From positions 1-34,141 of the forward strand of contig CAUHCN010000028.1 in the NCBI GenBank assembly GCA_959604825.1: a stretch of 34,141 nucleotides of DNA, written 5' to 3'. A model generated the notes under the pieces. The model did not search any database, was not told the origin of the DNA, and saw only the letters and a list, made by a program, of their open reading frames with translations. Of this stretch, positions 30,890 to 34,141 are shown piece after piece (within the stretch, counting starts at the first letter, position 1; each line of letters begins with the position of its first letter). Source of the stretch: an uncultured Collinsella sp. Lineage in GTDB: Bacteria > Actinomycetota > Coriobacteriia > Coriobacteriales > Coriobacteriaceae. A program made the position numbers and the translations under genes.

Positions 30890-33800
30890 GTGGGAAGAGA
30901 AGGCGACACCAGAGGGGGAGAAGGGAATTGGAGAGGAAAGTTTTCGGCGGGGGGGGGGCAGAGAGTCGCTGCTCTCTGCCTTGCGCTGGTTCTCGGCTTC
31001 GGATGTTTATCCGTTGGCGCGACGGCCGGTGTCGCATATGCGGCCACGGAATCGCGGACTGCGTATACTGCGGAGGAGTTTGAGATCACCCAGGACGGCG
31101 TGACCTATTCGTGCGAGACCACGGATAAGGGCACGGCGGAAATCACAGGTATTGTTGCCGACGACAGTGTGACCGCGGTGAGTGTGCCCAGCTCCATCGA
31201 GCATGGTGGCCAGACCTACAAAGTCACCAAACTTTATTTCTCGTCTGGTATCGTGGCCAAGAACGTTGAGCAGCTGACGCTTCCCGACACGCTCGAAAAA
31301 ATGTACGGAGGGAATTTCCGGAGGTTCGCAAAGGTCAAGGAGCTCCATATCCCTGGCTCCATCAAGAACTTCGCTTGCTCGCTGCAAAACGCTGGCTCGC
31401 TCGAAAAGCTCTATTTCGATGAGGGCGTCGAGGAGATTAGCGCCAACATGATGGTCTATGGCTGCAGCAACCTTTCGGAGATCGATCTCCCCTCAACCCT
31501 CAAAATGATTTCGGGCTCGGGCGCCTTCGAGGGGGCTACGGCCCTCACAGGCATCGAGTTTCCAAAAGATGTCGCCTTCTCCGACACCATAACGGGCGTG
31601 TTCGAAGACTGCACGTCTCTGACAAGCGTGTCGTTGCCCGCTTCGGTTACCAAGATCCCCTCGCACATGTTTGACGGATGCACCTCTCTCACGTCCGTCA
31701 CCGCGCTGAGCGAAATCGAGTCCATCGGGGATGGGGCGTTTCGGACTTGCTCGAGTTTGACTGGGATCGATTTCCCAGGCACATTGAAGAGCATCGGATC
31801 CTCTGCTTTCCAGGGGTGCGCCAGCCTGGTGAGCGTGCCCAATCTAAGCAAGGTGACAAAGATGGGCTGGGGGGCTTTTTACGAGTGCAAAAATCTGCAG
31901 GCGTCCGTGGATCTGTCCTCGCTTCAGAACATTCCGGACAATGCGTTCTGCTACACACCGGTTAAGATCGTGGGGCTTTGCGACAGCCTGAAGAGTATCG
32001 GTGAGTGGGCCTTTATCCAGAGCAACGTCGCCGTCCAGCTTCCCAGGACACTTGAGACAATTGGCAACTACGCCTTCTATTACGGCACGTTGCCGGAGCA
32101 GCTTTCCATTCCGGATTCCGTGACTTCCGTTGGCACGGCGGCCTTCTCGGGCGTAGGTGGCGTGAAGGATGTGACGATCGGGCGCGGCCTCACCGAAATA
32201 CCCTCGGGTATGTTTGAAGGCAGCACGGTTAAAAAGATCACAATCGAAAACAGCATGGACGACATCAAAGGCTCGGAGAACCTCCCGTTCTTTGGCGTCG
32301 ATATCGTCTACACGCGCGAGTCCATCGATGACGGCGTCGGCGGTACCGTGAGCGATGACAGCACCAAGACCCTTCAGGATCTGGTCGACGAGGCCCCCTA
32401 TGACAAGGAAACCGTCATCACCCTGAAAAAGCACGTGAAGCTTGGCTCCACGCTCACGATTCCTGCCGGGAAGATGATTAAGATCACGTCGGATGAGCCC
32501 TATACCATCTTGGCAAAGAAAAGCGGCTTCTCCGTACTGGTCAATGTTGCCGAGGGGGCATCCCTCGAGCTGTCGGGGAAAGTGTCCCTGAGTGGTCGCT
32601 ACAACAAGGGCGCCATTATTTCTAGCAGGGGAGCGGTTGTGCTCTCTGACGAGGCCGTTGTGTGCGACGGCGCTGCGAACACCGTCAATACGGGTGTCAT
32701 CGACGTGTCGGGAGACAAGGCTTCGCTTACCATGACGGGCGGCGTTATCGAGCAGTGCGAACTTAAGGACGCGTATTGCGGCGCTGTCCACGCGAAAGAC
32801 GGCGCTCATGTTGTCATGAAGGGCGGCGTTATCCGTAAGAATCACGTGTCTTTCTCCGCAGACGGCGATGGTAATTACCTTTCGTCTACCGGCATCATGC
32901 TGATGGGCGATGCCCACCTTGAGATGAGTAACGGCAGTATCGAGGATAACGCCGGCTATCAGGGCGGCGCGGTGGTCATGTACAGCGAGGCTCGTAACCA
33001 GAGAGCCTCCTTTGAGATGACCGGTGGTCAGCTTGTGCGCAACAGAGGCTATAAGCTTGGGAATCGAACTCCCTCCGGCGCAGTGCACGTCGAAGGGAAT
33101 GCCGAGTTTACCCTCAAGGGCGGCAAGATCGAGGACAATATTGCGTATTCTGATGGCAAAGGCGGCGGAGTGTGCGTGGTCGATCGCGGCCTGCAGCAGG
33201 GTGGTAGGGACCATACCGCTTTCACTATGAAAGGTGGCTCCGTATCGGGTAACTCCGCTTCCGCCGGCGGAGGCATCTATACCTATTCAGATGACGTCAA
33301 GCTCAGTGCGGGCGAGATCAAGGACAATACTGCTCGGAATATGGGTGGCGGCGTATATAGCGAAGGCAACGAGTATCTCGTCTATAGCACGCTCCATATC
33401 GAAAACGCTCTCGTTGTTGATAACCATGCGAAAAAGCAGGGCGGCGGCATGTGGTTCTGCCCGACCGGAGATGCCAAGGTCTACGTCCAGAACGGTGGCC
33501 TGATCGCCAGGAACTCGGCCGATGAGGCGGGAGACGACCTCGTCTTCACCGGCTTCAAAGACGCCAAATACAAACTGACCTTGGCCAACCGCGCTCCGGG
33601 CGGCGGAAAGGTCAGCTGGTACAGAGACGGTGGGCTGTTTAACCCCGAAGGCACTTATGCGGAAACAAACACCGAAATCCCGCGATTCTCTCCCGACGGT
33701 GGCAACGGCGAGCCCCTGTCCTTTACCGACGCCACGCCGAACGTCGCGCTTAAATCTGTGATGAGCGAGGATGTGTATAACCTCGGCCGCGGTCAGACGT

Positions 33801-34141
33801 CGCTGACGATCTCTGGCAATACGGCCGAGCGGGGAGGCGGCATCGGCGCCAACGGCGGTGTCATCATCGGCAAGTCCGAGAACATCGACATTCCCATCAA
33901 AAAGGTCTGGGAGAACCCCAGGATTCCCCATCCTAATAAGGTCAAAGTAAATCTCAAGAACGGCGATACCGTCATCGATTCGATCACCCTGAGCGAGTCC
34001 AACGACTGGAAGGGCGTCTTCTCCAACCTGCCCGCGGGCGCGCACTACACCGTGTCCGAGGACCCCGTCGAGGGCTATGACTCCGCGGTCACCGGCGACG
34101 CCGAGCGCGGCTTCACCGTGACCAACACCTCCACGGCCAAG
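30890..34141 (+). CDS. Large surface adhesin (BspA-type LRR, beta-helix repeats, Cna-B), 3' truncated
   Basis: The open frame runs to the window end (1,084 codons from the in-frame GTG 30890). The better start by ribosome site is TTG 30928 (GGGGGAG upstream), which encodes MERKVFGG, but a 10-G tract (30949-30958) puts it one base out of frame with the signal peptide that follows (QRVAALCLALVLGFGCLSVG...VAYA, cleavage likely before ATESR). With 9 or 12 G it would read through. The mature protein has BspA-like leucine-rich repeats (about 31.15-32.3 kb; LP..L..I...AF..C..L pattern). Beta-helix-like repeats (about 32.5-33.85 kb; GG.I..N motifs) and a Cna-B domain (about 33.88 kb on; IPIKKVWEN, VSEDPVEGY) follow. 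Any LPXTG anchor lies beyond the window. The role is probably adhesion to host or bacteria. Confidence 0.8.
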   Translation, partial: MGREGDTRGGEGNWRGKFSAGGGQRVAALCLALVLGFGCLSVGATAGVAYAATESRTAYTAEEFEITQDGVTYSCETTDKGTAEITGIVADDSVTAVSVPSSIEHGGQTYKVTKLYFSSGIVAKNVEQLTLPDTLEKMYGGNFRRFAKVKELHIPGSIKNFACSLQNAGSLEKLYFDEGVEEISANMMVYGCSNLSEIDLPSTLKMISGSGAFEGATALTGIEFPKDVAFSDTITGVFEDCTSLTSVSLPASVTKIPSHMFDGCTSLTSVTALSEIESIGDGAFRTCSSLTGIDFPGTLKSIGSSAFQGCASLVSVPNLSKVTKMGWGAFYECKNLQASVDLSSLQNIPDNAFCYTPVKIVGLCDSLKSIGEWAFIQSNVAVQLPRTLETIGNYAFYYGTLPEQLSIPDSVTSVGTAAFSGVGGVKDVTIGRGLTEIPSGMFEGSTVKKITIENSMDDIKGSENLPFFGVDIVYTRESIDDGVGGTVSDDSTKTLQDLVDEAPYDKETVITLKKHVKLGSTLTIPAGKMIKITSDEPYTILAKKSGFSVLVNVAEGASLELSGKVSLSGRYNKGAIISSRGAVVLSDEAVVCDGAANTVNTGVIDVSGDKASLTMTGGVIEQCELKDAYCGAVHAKDGAHVVMKGGVIRKNHVSFSADGDGNYLSSTGIMLMGDAHLEMSNGSIEDNAGYQGGAVVMYSEARNQRASFEMTGGQLVRNRGYKLGNRTPSGAVHVEGNAEFTLKGGKIEDNIAYSDGKGGGVCVVDRGLQQGGRDHTAFTMKGGSVSGNSASAGGGIYTYSDDVKLSAGEIKDNTARNMGGGVYSEGNEYLVYSTLHIENALVVDNHAKKQGGGMWFCPTGDAKVYVQNGGLIARNSADEAGDDLVFTGFKDAKYKLTLANRAPGGGKVSWYRDGGLFNPEGTYAETNTEIPRFSPDGGNGEPLSFTDATPNVALKSVMSEDVYNLGRGQTSLTISGNTAERGGGIGANGGVIIGKSENIDIPIKKVWENPRIPHPNKVKVNLKNGDTVIDSITLSESNDWKGVFSNLPAGAHYTVSEDPVEGYDSAVTGDAERGFTVTNTSTAK
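30949..30958 (+). repeat. Poly-G tract (10 G) in the adhesin 5' coding region
   Basis: An uninterrupted run of ten G between the Shine-Dalgarno-supported TTG start and the signal-peptide hydrophobic core. Its length decides whether the start and the adhesin share a frame (nine or twelve G: yes; ten: no). Such tracts are typical sites of slipped-strand mispairing. Confidence 0.85.

Noticed and set aside
31844..33214. 456-codon minus-strand frame within the adhesin region
   Set aside because: The plus-strand frame here shows LRR and beta-helix repeats and continues unbroken to the window end. The minus frame has no motifs or ribosome site.

Overview
The window is about 34 kb of GC-rich bacterial chromosome. 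It looks like a gut actinobacterium of the Coriobacteriia, most probably Collinsella. The basis is the high GC content, the dense antisense shadow frames that come with it, the GTG/TTG starts, the mix of gene families (BspA-like adhesin, split transketolase, fructose-type PTS, LarE) and the absence of sigma-54 genes. The genus is an inference, not a measurement.

Layout. 1-2.2 kb (minus): an exported DNA/RNA non-specific endonuclease and a LacI-type repressor. 2.6-8.6 kb (plus): a sugar locus divergent from that repressor, with PTS EIIBC, a GatZ/KbaZ-family protein, a small transaldolase, a two-piece transketolase and PTS EIIA. It holds everything needed to import a ketose by PTS, epimerise the sugar phosphate and feed it into the non-oxidative pentose phosphate pathway, and it needs no separate kinase, isomerase or dehydrogenase. 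8.8-11.6 kb: LarE sulfur transferase, a HAD phosphatase and a second LacI regulator whose stop codon overlaps that of the HAD gene. 12-13.8 kb: glmS. 14-16 kb: a GntR/FCD regulator divergent from a YeiH-family membrane protein. 16.3-19.4 kb: a degenerate enhancer-binding-protein-like Fis regulator, an unknown basic membrane protein, a nitroreductase and a small unknown protein. 19.6-23.8 kb: a MarR regulator and a heterodimeric ABC exporter in one operon, with a promoter and doubled operator that can be read directly. 23.9-26.9 kb: serine acetyltransferase, DedA protein and branched-chain aminotransferase. 27.4-30.7 kb: LemA, a TetR-type regulator, tRNA-Ser(TGA) and a TadA-glycerate kinase fusion. 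30.9 kb to the end: a large surface adhesin (BspA-type LRR, beta-helix-like repeats, Cna-B) that runs off the window.

The most striking signal is a run of ten G residues between the best-supported start codon of the adhesin and its signal peptide. As written, the tract puts the two out of frame; nine or twelve G would join them. This is the classic arrangement of a phase-variable contingency locus. Other unusual items are the TadA-glycerate kinase fusion, a pseudoknot-capable RNA element inside the PTS operon, two families of short dispersed hairpin repeats at gene ends, a 119-bp nested palindrome after ilvE, and a possible leaderless 49-codon upstream frame coupled to ilvE.

All calls come from reading the sequence and from family knowledge; no database search was run.
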